Shown here one piece after another: positions 12,264 through 23,074 of a stretch of DNA of 64,000 nt (within the stretch, counting starts at the first letter, position 1; every line of letters starts with the position of its first letter). Made by a program: the position numbers and the translations under genes. Origin of the DNA: Biscogniauxia marginata (lineage: Eukaryota; Ascomycota; Sordariomycetes; Xylariales; Xylariaceae). The notes below the pieces were generated by a model. The model had not been told where the DNA came from, made no database searches, and saw nothing but the letters and a program-made list of their open reading frames with translations. The stretch lies in NCBI GenBank assembly GCA_022695795.1, contig MU404078.1, positions 186,001-250,000 on the forward strand, in the 5' to 3' direction.

Positions 12264-13984
12264 GGTAATATAGTACAGCGAGGCAGTACAAGAAAGGCCG
12301 TATGTTCTGCAGAAACAGATGGCCTGCGTAGGTAGTCTATACAGGGAAAAAATCATCATACCTAGAAGGGATGATCCTATACGCGTATAGATAAAAAATA
12401 GCATGTAGGCTACACATACACGAGCCTGGTGTTTATTTGAGGCTGAAAAAAGAAACCTCGCAAATACCACACCAACGAGTCCCTTTTTGAGTCTAGATCA
12501 TCCAGGGGAGTTAAGCGAGATCTACCTACCTGTGAATGGTCCCCTACCCTGTCTGCTTCTACCGTGGTCTATGTATAGCTTATCAACAAATCCGCGACAT
12601 ACACCCTACTACCTGTATACTCATAACAGGAAAAGCGGGTTAGTGCAGTATGCAATTTTATTTTATTTTTTTATTTTCGTTTACGGGCATATGTATACAC
12701 ATGCACACCACAACGCAAGCACCCGCTAGGGGTTGTAACGGTCAGGGGTAGGGCGTGATGGATGGATATGGATGCATGCATGGATGGACGCATATTATGG
12801 GCAGCATTAGGAAATCAACCCCGATGGTTGTACAAATTGTGGATTTTTTTTTTTTCTTTTCAACTTGGATCTGATCTGACCTCCGATCTTGAATCGTATG
12901 ATTGAAAGTGATAGAGTCGCTATGTAGGTAGGTTAGGTAGGTAGGTAGCTACGGTTATACTATGCACGCAGAGGGGAGTATGTATATGTGCCTCATGTAT
13001 ACTGCTACAGGTATACTAAGCAAACTACTTGGAATAAAAGGGAAATAAATGGCTTGGACACTTATGTTGCATATGAATAGCGTGATGTTCTTTTTCCCCT
13101 TTTCCTTTTATGCATGGAGCGAGCTTATCCATCAATCTATACGAATCCTGGTGCGTTTGTCTTGTTCTATTGTAGGTAGTCATGCACTCCAGCTTCACAG
13201 ACATAAGCATGCACAATGCACATAACGTACCTTAGGTACCTTAGTCAACACGAATAGGTAAACCAACTAGCCAGCTGACCCAGATGGCTACTTATAGGCA
13301 TGGGAATCACTACTTGTTTTAATCGTGATCATCATTCCATTTCCTCCTTCATACGCAGTTGGCGTGTCTAACTGATTGACCCTATGAACAACTAACTGTA
13401 CCTAGGCAAGGGTGAAAGTGCGACGCCGACCACACCTCGATGGATATGAGTCCGCGCCTGTCATTCCCCTTCCTAGTGCAAAGAATCGAGTCGTCGAGCG
13501 AGATTATCTAGCTGACTCAGCAATGAAAGAAGAAAATAATAAAAGAAGAAAAGAAAACCCTGTGTGTAGTAGTTCCTGATGTCCCTGGTCCGAAATCCCT
13601 TGTGCGTGATTGTGAAGAAAAGAAAAAAAAGAAAAAAGAAAAAAGAAAAACCCGAAGAGGACATATCCCTCTACTTTCACTCCTCTGTTCCGTCTTCAAG
13701 TAGCTTCATCTTGATGGACGTTAGTCAGTCAGTGATAGAAGTTGTCGTTGTCAAGTGTTTTCGCGAAACCCCCTCTCCTTAAGCATCACCAGTCCAGTCT
13801 AGTCTAGTCCAGCCAGTCAATCAGTCAAACGACTCCGTGGCGGACCCCACGCAGACAAGACTGAGACCGACCAGAAAGCTAGACAGACAGACAGACCGAC
13901 AACATAAGAGTGGGTAGGTTGATTGGTTGGTGTATCAGAGGCAAGAAACACAAGGCGGGCAGGCATCCAAACGCTTTCGTCCCC
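12264..13984. other. Convergent intergenic region
   Basis: This holds the 3' ends of DRE2 (+) and the coiled-coil gene (-). Contents seen: a T-run near 12,843-12,858, AGGTAGGT words near 12,925-12,950, an A/G-rich tract at 13,615-13,655 and CTAGTC/CAGTC-type short repeats near 13,790-13,830. No gene is supported. Confidence 0.45.
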
Positions 13985-15654
13985 TTACGAAGACTTGTTC
14001 TTTCGCCCCCAATCCGATCTCAGAGCAGCAGGCTTGAAATGCGGGAGATTCATGTGATTCCCCTCGTCGTCGTCGTCGTCGTCGTCGAAGAGCATGTACC
14101 CCGTCCCCGTCCCCGTCCCCGTCGAGAGCCTCTTGTCCTTCGCGGCGGCGCCCTTGAGGCCGTGCCCGAGGCACATCATGTCGAGGCGCAGCGCCGCGCA
14201 TCGCAGGGTCTTGTCGTTCCCCTTCTGCGCCGCCTCGCGGACGGCGGCAACCTGCTTCTCCAGCTGCGTGATCTTCTCTTCGGCAGCAACGCGCGCCTGG
14301 GTCTCCTCCCCGAGTCGCTTCTGCGTCTGGTCGTTGATGAGGCGCTGCTCGTCTGCGGCGCGCTCGAGACGCGCAAACTTGATCTCGAGCACTGTAGGGG
14401 AAAAAGGGAGTTAGTAATTGCTATACGTATTTGCATTGTTGGGGTGGGTGTGGTTTATTAAAAAAATAAATAAAATAAAATAAAAAAAGAGAGAGAGAGA
14501 AAGGAAAACTCATAAGCCGGAGTAGGCTAGATTCTGCTTCTAGGAGAGGCAAGAAATGACTCTGAAATTAACTCACTGTTGTTGACCTTGAGTGTGGCCG
14601 CGTTGGCCTCTTCGAGCTCCTGGCTCCTCTGGCGCGACTTGGCAGCGTCAGCGGCAAGGAACCTCTTGGACGACGGCTCAGATCGGGGGTGGCCGGGTGC
14701 GACCAGAAGTCCGTTGGTTCTTGGGGGCGGCGAGAACGAGGACATGGCCGAGACCCTGGCTGCAATGGCAGCACAATTGGCAGCTGCGGTGGCAGATGAG
14801 GAGGATTCGCCTTGCTGGACGCTGGGGCCGCCGACAGGGTTCTTCCCCAAGACGAAGGGAGGAGGCCAGATATCTTCCTTCTCCTTTCCCTTGCCCTCGA
14901 GTCCTTTGACTCGGTCCTGGAGGGCCTTCTTGGCCTTATGCAGTGCCTGGGAGGTGATACGGCGCTTCTCCTGCTCGTCGTGGACGTGTCGGAGGCGCTT
15001 GGTCAGGTGGTAGAATGCGTTCTCGTAGATCTTCTTCTCGGACGTCTCTTGCTTGACCTCCTCGGTCAAGACCCAGACACGGCTTTTAAGCTGCTCGACT
15101 TCGCGTTCGAGAGCCCACGTGACCTTCTTCAATACGTGACTGGCAATGCGGAGGTCCTGCTCCCCAAAATTGTCGTCAATAGTGATGTCTTTGGCGCGTT
15201 TTTTGAGGGCGGCCCCAGAAAGGTTGAGGATGTCCTTGGACAGCACCGGCTCCTTTGCCTTGAGAGCCTCCTTGACGTCAGAAACCTCTTCCTCAGGCTG
15301 CTTTGTGTTACCGCAGAGGAAACCGTTGATTTCCTCCCTCAGCTTCTCATTCTCAATGCGCAGGACTTCGAGCTCGTCGCACATGATGCCGAGATCACAG
15401 TCAGCATCATCGGCGTTGAGAAGTTCCCACTCCTCCTGGGTGAAGGTTTGGTCACATGCCTGTAAACAAGTGTGTTAGCTCTGCCATTAAAAATGATGCA
15501 TGCGTGAAGGGGTGTTTTTTTTTTCAGGTGCAGTAGCTGAACTTACGGTGTCAGAGGACTTAGCCTCAGAGGCGGTCTCATGCATGTCGACGTGGTGGTG
15601 GTCACCCTTAACGGTGGTGGTAGTGGGTACCGGGTTCTCTGTGTGCGACGCCAT
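13985..15654 (-). CDS. Coiled-coil protein of unknown function
   Basis: Model: complement(13985..14391, 14577..15459, 15547..15654), 465 aa, frame closed. I do not recognise a named family. The protein begins MASHTENPVPTTTTVKGD. Its middle has several heptad-like, Glu/Lys/Leu-rich segments (for example DELEVLRIENEKLREEI; KVTWALEREVEQLKSRV), then a Ser/Pro/Gly linker, then another coil (KITQLEKQVAAVREAA), and it ends near a seven-Asp run. There is no signal peptide or membrane segment, so it is probably cytoplasmic or nuclear. Intron 1 is 87 nt. Intron 2 (14392-14576, 185 nt) resembles an intron of the PKS 40 kb away (see separate entries). Alternative products cannot be excluded. Confidence 0.7.
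14392..14576 (-). repeat. Intron 2 of coiled-coil gene, introner-like copy A
   Basis: In plus-strand order this intron holds three blocks also found in PKS intron 54656-54811: AGTAATTGCTATA at 14413-14425 next to an A-run; a GGAAAA(G)CTCATA plus GCCGGAGTAGGC block at 14502-14527; and a GGCAAGAAATGACTC-type block running into the donor at 14548-14575. Between blocks 1 and 2 lies a private simple-sequence insert (AT-rich then (GA)n, about 14458-14502). Confidence 0.65.
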
Positions 15655-16933
15655 GATTCTCGAGATACGAGGTACAAGGTACAAGTACCGCACGAGGTGT
15701 AGAGGTGCAAGGCAGAGAGAGCGTGACGAGGTAACAACGTGAAGGTGAAAATTGGTATTTTCGCCGACAAGAAAAATGAGGTTCGCAATGGGAATGACAG
15801 TGATGGAGATGCTGTCGAAGAAGGTGGTGATACCAAGGCACGGTTAGGTTCTCGGGGTAGGAATGGTAGATAGCGTGTGCACACCGCGTGAAATTTTTTG
15901 ACAGGTTGGGTGTGCAGGTTCTTGCAGTGGGAAAGTAGAATAGAAGGAAGATGGATGTTTGTGATGTGAGTTGGGGTGAGAAAGTGTGGTAATGTTGTTG
16001 TGTGATTTTCGGCGCAGCCGAGTAGGTACCTATGTACACAGTCAAGTAATCTGTAGGCAAGGTAAGCACCCCGTGGCAGTAGGAAGAAAGTATCTCGTAC
16101 CTTAGTAGACTGCTGGACGGTATGTGGCTGGGCAGAGAATGCACAGTAATGGAGAGAAGGAGGTGAGTCGAGTAAAAGAGGGATGGAGGTTGATTGTGGT
16201 ATGTAGGTGCGAGAATAAGGAGAGTGGAGATAGGAGAGAGAAAAGGTAGGTGGGCGTTTTAAAGGCACAACTGAATGACGCCGAAGCAATGCTTCCCTTT
16301 TCATCAGCCCATGAATTATTGTTTGCTTTGAAAGTACAATACGTACCCAGGCAATGCTGTAGCTATGTAGGTATGCCTGTGCCTTTTACACATCTAGCTT
16401 ACAACGGGAATACATGAAATTATGAGTGTAGAATGTACCTTTCGATGCCTTCAGGTTAGTCCCAGGTATTTATATATACATAGGTACCTTATAACAGCCC
16501 AAGTAGCAAGGCATGAGGTACAATCTCTCACTTATAATACCTCCTCGCATGTAACTAAATGTACTTATATAGAGGTCTATACAAAACAGATTATTAGTGG
16601 CAGTAATAAGCGAGAGTATACTGTCAGGGGCCTAGGAGGATTGACCCTCTGAGCCAAAGGACTAAGGAGGACAGAGCCCCAGCAAAATAGACATATAAGG
16701 GGTCATATACATCCCGGAGACCTCGAGAAGCTCTCTAGAGATTATTTTCGATATGATAGTGACCCCTATATTCCTATCATTCCCGGTCTGTTGTGTTTCT
16801 ATTCACCCCCTATCACGATACACGAATAGTAACGTAGTTGTTGCGCAGGAGGAACTAGAACCATTGCCTTTTACATACTAAACACCTATCCCTTGGTTTT
16901 CTACTGAGCCATATGTATCTGCCTGTCTTGTAT
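15655..16933. other. Promoter region of coiled-coil gene and intergenic DNA
   Basis: The first ~650 bases upstream of the minus-strand start at 15654 are long pyrimidine-rich tracts on the coding strand, as usual for fungal leaders. A long minus ORF over 15543-16304 is simply this low-complexity DNA. The remainder has no supportable gene. Confidence 0.45.
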
Positions 16934-17655
16934 TCATTGATCTTCTCGCACCGCACCTCTTGGTGGCTGGCATGTTATATCGTGCCTCGTGTTATTGCCC
17001 GTCACCACTTCCACCATGTCAAGCCGCCCCTGCGCCTCCTCCCTCAGGCGCTCCCAGTCCGCTCGGGCGACAGCATCAGGCATATGCCTCAAGCGCCGGA
17101 TCTCCGGATCTTCGGCGTTCAGCATGTTGCCGGCATCAGCCATCTTCCTGAGCAGCCTGTCGATCTTGGACCTGAGCCTTTCCAGGGTCCCCCGCAGATT
17201 ATAGTCATATGTTTTTTTGCTGATCCCGCTCTCCGTCTGGCAGCGTGTCAGGCCACCGATTATTACGGTCCCCTCTGTAGAGCTCGTCGTTCACTTCGTT
17301 GGCGTAGCGCATTTCCGTAACGAGGTCCTGAACTAGCTCTCGGAGTCTGACTAGTCTCTTCTGAAAGCCGGCTGTTATCGTTGCCTTGTCGTTCTTCTCA
17401 CCCTCGAGTTCTAGCGTCTTCGTGACGGTATTCTCGACTTGTTCTTCCTTTGTCTAAATATTTTAGGAGTATTAAGTTAGCTTCGCGGTAGAATGAGTGA
17501 GTATATATGCACCATCGAGTTGGGAAACTCACGGCTTGTCTCGTAGTACGGCAGATGGGAGAATTTTCGTCATCCGAATGAATAAACAGTCTCGTAGCCT
17601 TGGAGTTCTGGAGAATAGCTCCGTCTTCGGAGGAATGCTTGGTATCTTTCGGCAT
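16934..17655 (-). CDS. Small coiled-coil protein of unknown function
   Basis: Model: complement(16934..17236, 17295..17453, 17533..17655), 194 aa, frame closed. It starts MPKDTKHSSEDG (context AACAAAG before ATG). Exon 2 is charged and heptad-like (TKEEQVENTVTKTLELEGEK; KRLVRLRELVQDLVTEM). Exon 3 continues with ETESGISKKTYDYNLRG and a second coil (LERLRSKIDRLLRKM), then ends in a Pro/Arg tail. Reading straight through 17294-17237 gives an apparent frameshift and stop. A 58-nt intron there (gtgaac...gctgccag, branch-like CCTGAC) keeps phase 0 on both sides and removes it. No family is recognised. It lies between two other minus-strand coil-forming genes. Confidence 0.55.
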
Positions 17656-18285
17656 CTTTGTTATCGGCGGTATGGCACGTAGGCAGATTCATGGAGATGG
17701 TGATCTAGTGGAAAGACAGCTTCATGTTAAATATGCAAATCATAATAATGAACTTGAGCCGGGACATACTTGATTGCTGGAGGAGGTACACTGTTTGATA
17801 ATTGTACGATGACCAGATCATTTGGGACACGAAGAAAACACGAGGGCAACCAACCGCAAATAAACGAGTGATTCTATATGTGATGCGTGCAAATACCGTG
17901 TTTTTCCCGAGTGCTCCAGAATCACTGCCATCAAAATTTGTGCCTACAGTGCAGTGTAATCGCATAGAAAGCAACATACTATGGAGCATGAAGAAGAATC
18001 TCAAATATTTATTAAATACCAAGGCCATATCCTCCAAGTTGTCCCCTTCTGTGATTTCTGTTGTAGCAATCAAATTAATTGCACGTATGGTTCTATCTAG
18101 GTATTGCGAGCATGGTTTCTGTAGCCATCTCTAGTATTCTTCTACTTTTATTTGTCTAAGTTCCTATGCATGTACCTAGCAAACTAACCTCATACAACCC
18201 CGGGCAACGATGAGTGACCACTCTAGGTTAAACATTTCCCCTCCACATATGAAAGCCCATCTTCGGATCCCAGATCCCCCCAGAA
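17656..18285. other. Intergenic, no gene recognised
   Basis: This contains the upstream region of the 194-aa gene and the 3' side of the next minus-strand gene. Overlapping ORFs on both strands around 17,705-18,134 are AT-biased and give no recognisable protein. Confidence 0.4.
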
Positions 18286-18961
18286 TTAATCATCGTGACC
18301 CGTGCTCAGCTCGGCCAGTTTCTTCTTGAAACTCTTCACCTGCTTCTCGAGCTTTCGAACCGTATCCTCTAAGTCTCCAAGCTCCGCAAGGAGCTCGCGG
18401 GCGCTGATCTTTTGCTCGACCTTAGTGACCTTCTTACTGGGTATTGAATCATCCCCTTCAAGCTCTACCATGTCCTGCTGCGAGTCTGCCTTATCCTCGC
18501 TTAGGCTGCCGGGCTCCTGGTTCATCGCCAGGGGGTCGGGCGAGTTCGTATTCTGTATGTACTGCAGTCAGCTAATCTCTCTTCCACCAGTAATGGAGAC
18601 GAGGTAATAAAGAGACATATATATATATATATATATATAAAAGAGAGGAAGCATGTTTGTATGCGTGTGTGTAGGTGGCAGTGCGTCGTTCCCATGATCG
18701 GGAAGAGGGGAAGCACTCAACTGCTTGAATGGAGCCAGGCTTAAGACCAGCTACTCGCTGAGCCGAAGTCTTTGTCTTAAGATGCTTTGACGGCATTAGA
18801 CTTGCCTCGTCCTCGGCAGAACGTTTCTTCTGATTGACGGGAGTCTGAGGATTGGCGGCAGCACCACCTCCACCTCCACCTCCAGTCTGGGGCTGTTGCT
18901 GCCCTTTATTCAGGCCAGGGCCCCGACGCCCTCCAGTCTTCGACTTTTTGGTTTTCGTCAT
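18286..18961 (-). CDS. Small basic/coiled-coil protein of unknown function
   Basis: Model: complement(18286..18552, 18722..18961), 168 aa. The N-terminus is basic and low-complexity (MTKTKKSKTGGRRGPGLNKG, then a seven-Gly run and VNQKKRSAEDEASLMPSKHL), suggesting a nuclear or nucleic-acid-associated protein. The C-terminal 45 residues form a predicted coiled coil (ELLAELGDLEDTVRKLEKQV). The 168-nt intron has an unusual donor (gttgag) but a good acceptor (ACATACAG). It is the only pair I found that joins the two open segments in phase. I do not recognise a family. Confidence 0.5.
18617..18640. repeat. (AT)n microsatellite inside an intron
   Basis: About 11-12 AT dinucleotides lie in the intron of the 168-aa gene. 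Confidence 0.85.
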
Positions 18962-19912
18962 CTTTGAGGGGTGCTCGAGAGAAAGACTTAATAAGTCCAA
19001 TCCTTACGGTAAGTCTGATTAAATTCGAAATTTTATGTATTTTCAAGGCTGTGTTCGTGTATCAGTAGAGAGAAGATAAAAGGAGTGAGAGAGAGAGAGA
19101 GAGGTGGGTTCAAGGGAGAATTCAGGTTGGGAAAAACTTTTAAATACCCTCCCCTTCCTAGTTGCACCTTCTCCTTGTTTGTCAGTTTCAAGGAAAGCGC
19201 GCCTGCCCTCGGTTAACGCTGTGACAGGGCTACGGAAGTCTTGCTTATCTACTCCTACTCCTATTTCGTATTTAGACACACACCTATCTACCCTAAGCAA
19301 ATATAAGGAACTGCCAAATTACCTGTCCTAAGCAGAGCATCTCTGCAAATATTTGGGCCCATAAGAACTCCGTAGTAGTACATATATTAAGGTTTATCTA
19401 TTGTATAGGGGGCTGTATCGTTTCGTGTTCCCTGCCTGGTAGTAGGTATAATAGGACAAGGCGGGGGGATGATAATAGATCCAGTCAAGCACGGGTTGTG
19501 ATCTCGCCAAATGGACCTGAGAGAATTCTGATCATGCACAAGGGGATTCGTTCGTCGTAATCACCACTGCCGTCTCCTTTTTGCTTCGCACTTTGTGGTT
19601 TCCCCTCCTCCCCACCTTCTTCTCCTGCCTTCCTCCCCTCCCCCCATCCTTCTTCATAGCTATTGAGGTATCGAGATGTTGATTAGAAAACATGCTAAGG
19701 GAAAAACCATGGTTGTGGGCCAGCTCCGCCGACCCGAGTCAAAAAAGTGAAAAACAAGTAGAAGCTCCTTTTCTAGATGTGAAGATCAGCACACCCGGAT
19801 CCACCGTCATGTCGCTTGTTGGTAGCCCGTGGGGATGACACAATGAAATTGGTATATGAGACAAGGTAGTCGACGTATATATCGTCGCCGATGCATGTGA
19901 AGATCAAGTAAG
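18962..19912. other. Intergenic, minus-strand promoter side and BOI-like 3' side
   Basis: A (GA)n run lies near 19,086-19,103 just upstream of the 168-aa gene. A C/T-rich stretch lies near 19,610-19,650. No gene is supported. Confidence 0.45.
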
Positions 19913-22900
19913 CTAGGCGCTTTGCGGCGAAGTTACAAAGTTGGCACCGAGACTCTCGCTCTTCTCGTTCTCGAATGTCGACTTCTTCGCACTCTCAACC
20001 TGCTGAAGGCCGAGCTTCTCTAGGCCGGAGACCGCACTATCAACCTCCGTAAAAGAGATGCCCAGCCCGTTCTTCTCTTCGTCTCTGCTCCCCTCCTCCA
20101 CCTTCTCTTCTAGGTTCATCAGGGCGGGAGGGCGGTGATGCATTGCCCGCGCCTTGGCGAGAGAAATGGTCTTTTGTTGGTAGGTGGATGTCATGGGCTG
20201 GTTCTCGTCGCGGTCAATAGTTGCTTTCATTAGTGCGGCCATCCAGGATCGTCCTTGCTGAAGGTTCGGCACAGCAAAATAATGTACCATGGGTTTAGTA
20301 AAGTTGACGGCTTTAGAAAGACCCGCTCGTGGAGGCATGAGCTTGAAAATGAACATCGAATCGGTTCCCTTCTCGGCTATGACCGTACTCTGGCTGTCCG
20401 CAAGGGTCTGTAAACTGCTCTCGGCTGGCATGATTGGAGTATTGCTAGCACCCGTCAGGGTGGCATGGAGGCCGGTAAGCCGCTCGTTGTCGGCTGGCAA
20501 CACACGATGGAACGAGATGTCGATGAGGCCTTTCTCTTCCGTATCGTCTTCGGAATAATAGTATGACAGCCGCCGGCCTTTCAAGACGAAGAGCCGTGGC
20601 TTCCAGGTTGTCATGAGATGCGAGTTCTTCTTCTTCATCCAGCCACTATAGTCGGCGTCTTTCATCGCCTCCTTCGGGCCGACCTTTTGTAGGCCACGTA
20701 GATAGGCACTCGTTTCCTTCTTCGTCTTCTTCGCAGCCTTGCGGCTACCAGCTGTCGTACTTGAAAGTGGGCTCTTTCCGGTGTCGGGAGAGTCTAGCTC
20801 AAAGCTCGGTCCCGCAGAAGTTGTGCTCGAGCCCGTTCTAGTGGGAGATTGCATTGGAGAATCTTTGAGGGAGTCAGCCGGCGATCCAAACCTTGCACGA
20901 TCGGTGCCAATAACGGCATCTGAAATTGCTCGGAGGCCGCCAAAAGCGGTCATCTTGGTGCCCGGGTTCGAAGCAAAGTCGCTGTGGACCGCCTGACGGC
21001 TGCCTAACGAGACAGGCGTGGAGCGAACAATGTCGTCCAGCTTGGTGACAGTTGGGGACGGCCCGTCTTTGGCAGGAGGGGGAGGTCTAAAAGAATCCGT
21101 GGTGTTCGTCGAAGCCGTCCTACGATGGTCTCCGGACATGCCGTAATATATCTGGGCAGCACTAGGCGGAATCGAGTCTCTAACAGAATCTACACTTCCA
21201 TAGCGCGAGCGTCTCGATAATGCGGTGGCACTCCTCACCCGCTGTTGTTCCGTGTAGCTCGACTTGTGTGAATGCTGTGATTGAGAGGCGACACTATCAC
21301 GCTTCTTAAGTACATTGCGTCTGCGGCCGTCAACTTCGGTGCCGGAAAAGTAGCCGCGATCAACTTCAGCTGCGGAGTCATCGGCCGCCTCGATCCCCGA
21401 AGCACTTGAGATATCTTGAAACCCAGTCGAGGACAGAGGTCGTGGCGGTTGTGGAGCAGCGCTACCCATGGTCCAGTTGCGGTCAAATGATGGTTGTTTC
21501 TTGTGGCGTGACGCTTCGGTTTGCGGAAATGTTCCAGATGGTATGAGCTTGGGGGTCCCTGCATTTATGGGCGGCGTACCAGTGATTCGGTAATCGGTCG
21601 AGGAATGACGTCGCGAATGGTGAAGATCTCGAACCGAGGCCGCAGAAGGCCGCTTTTGATGCGATGCTCGCGTGGGACTGTCATGAAGTGCTCTTGGAGG
21701 AACGGGACCCATGGATGACATCGGTTCCATTTTGGGTGTTTGCGACAAACGCTTTGCGTGGATCGAGCCGGGCCGATCATCTATCGTCGAGAGCTTCTGA
21801 GAGTTGGTCAACGTATTTGTCCTACTTCTCATCCTCCCGGTGGCCCTCGAGTCTTCCGAACCGACGTCGCTGCCATATGTCTGTCGTCTGGTCGCCGTCC
21901 CGAGCCCGTTTGCCTCGTCTTGCAGAGCCTTGATCTTCTGCCACGTCTTTAACCTTCGCCCTACAGATCCAAGGTCGAAGGCCTTTAGGAAAAGCGAGGA
22001 CTGATCCATGCCTAGAAGTATCTCTCCCGATATTTCCTGATCCCGGAACACCTCGCAGTGGTGCTTTTCTACGCCTGCCGTAAACAAATGTTCGGCCACA
22101 TCGTCGACGCTCCACGACTCGACATCCGCCCGGGTATGTGGTGCCTCCTCTTCCTCGTCTGTCTCCTCGCCTTGAATGTAAGAAAGCCGATCCTGCATAT
22201 GAGAACTGTATTCGCTACCGGAGTCTGTAGCGTTGTGCAAACTGCCGTTCCGTGGAGTCGAGTGCAAGTCGGTAATATGCTCATCAATTACGGTTAATGT
22301 CTCATGAATAACGGAACTGTCCTGTGCCGGCGAATTGAGGCGAGCGATGCCATCAAGCCCCCCGCCGTAATTGAAGCCTTTACTCGCTGACGAGGCCGTC
22401 CCTGGCCTGGAATCCTGTTTCACCGAGTTCAGGGGCAAGGTTATGGGACTAGTCTCGGCGGGAAGGTCGACCGGAGCGAAAGTCTGGGAGCTGGTGCGCG
22501 CTGCTGTCGTACTCGGCGGTTGGCTCGGTTCGGCGGACGTTCCGTTGATAGATGGAGCAACTGGGCTCGCGATGGGCTTCGGTGCAGCGGCGGAAGCCGT
22601 GGCGGGCCTGGGCGCTGGTCGCGTGTAGACTAGCCGGGTTAATCAATAGAACAACGGTGCGTCGTTCCTGGGAGGTTGACTACCTTCAGGGAACAAGCCG
22701 CTATTCCCATTTACGATGTGGCGGCCTAGGTACCATCCGTCGCCAAACTCGTCGTCGCGCTCGATCAACTCGACGCGGTCGCCTTTTGCCAAGCTCAATT
22801 CATCGGAACTACGGGCCTGGAAGTCATCTGCAGATTTCTCGGGTCAATCGGAGCTCGCCTCACGAGGTCAATCGACGTAAGCAAGAAACAAGCAGTCTAG

Positions 22901-23074
22901 GACAGGAGGTGGGAGCGAGCCGGCAATATGGCATGTCTAATATTGCAAACTACAGACTACAAACATGAGAGCAAAAGGGATGAGCGCGATGGCCAGGGGA
23001 AGAAGGGACTTACGAATGACCAGCAAGATATCGCCAACGTCGGGTCTCGCGCCCGTCACACCTTTCGATGCCAT
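19913..23074 (-). CDS. Boi1/Boi2-like polarised-growth protein (SH3-SAM-PH)
   Basis: Model: complement(19913..22629, 22684..22827, 23014..23074), 973 aa, frame closed. Boi proteins act at sites of polarised growth and exocytosis, linking Cdc42, Bem1 and the exocyst. An SH3 domain lies at about residues 15-69 (LLVIHDFQARSSDELSLAKG ... DGWYLGRHI ... GLFPE), with both introns inside or just after it. A SAM domain lies at about 238-304 (VESWSVDDVAEHLFTAGV ... DLGSVGRRLKTWQKI). A long Ser/Pro-rich disordered region has a PRPLSS/RPPPPAKDGP motif. A PH domain lies at about 728-867 (DYSGWMKKKNSHLMTTWKPR ... FAVPNLQQGRSWMAAL). Order and spacing match Boi1/2 (yeast ~980-1040 aa). Family assignment is firm; role by homology. 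Confidence 0.92.

Noticed and set aside
14812..15465. 217-codon plus-strand ORF
   Set aside because: It is the antisense shadow of the coiled-coil gene, whose minus frame has consistent splice sites and coil heptads.
15655..16304. Long minus-strand ORF overlapping the start of the 465-aa gene
   Set aside because: It is in a different frame from the real exon, and the sequence is pyrimidine-rich leader DNA giving Ser/Pro/Leu/Tyr low complexity.
17268..17275. Apparent one-base frameshift at a CCCC run in the 194-aa coiled-coil gene
   Set aside because: A 58-nt GT-AG intron (17237-17294) in phase 0 on both sides removes the frameshift and the downstream stop.
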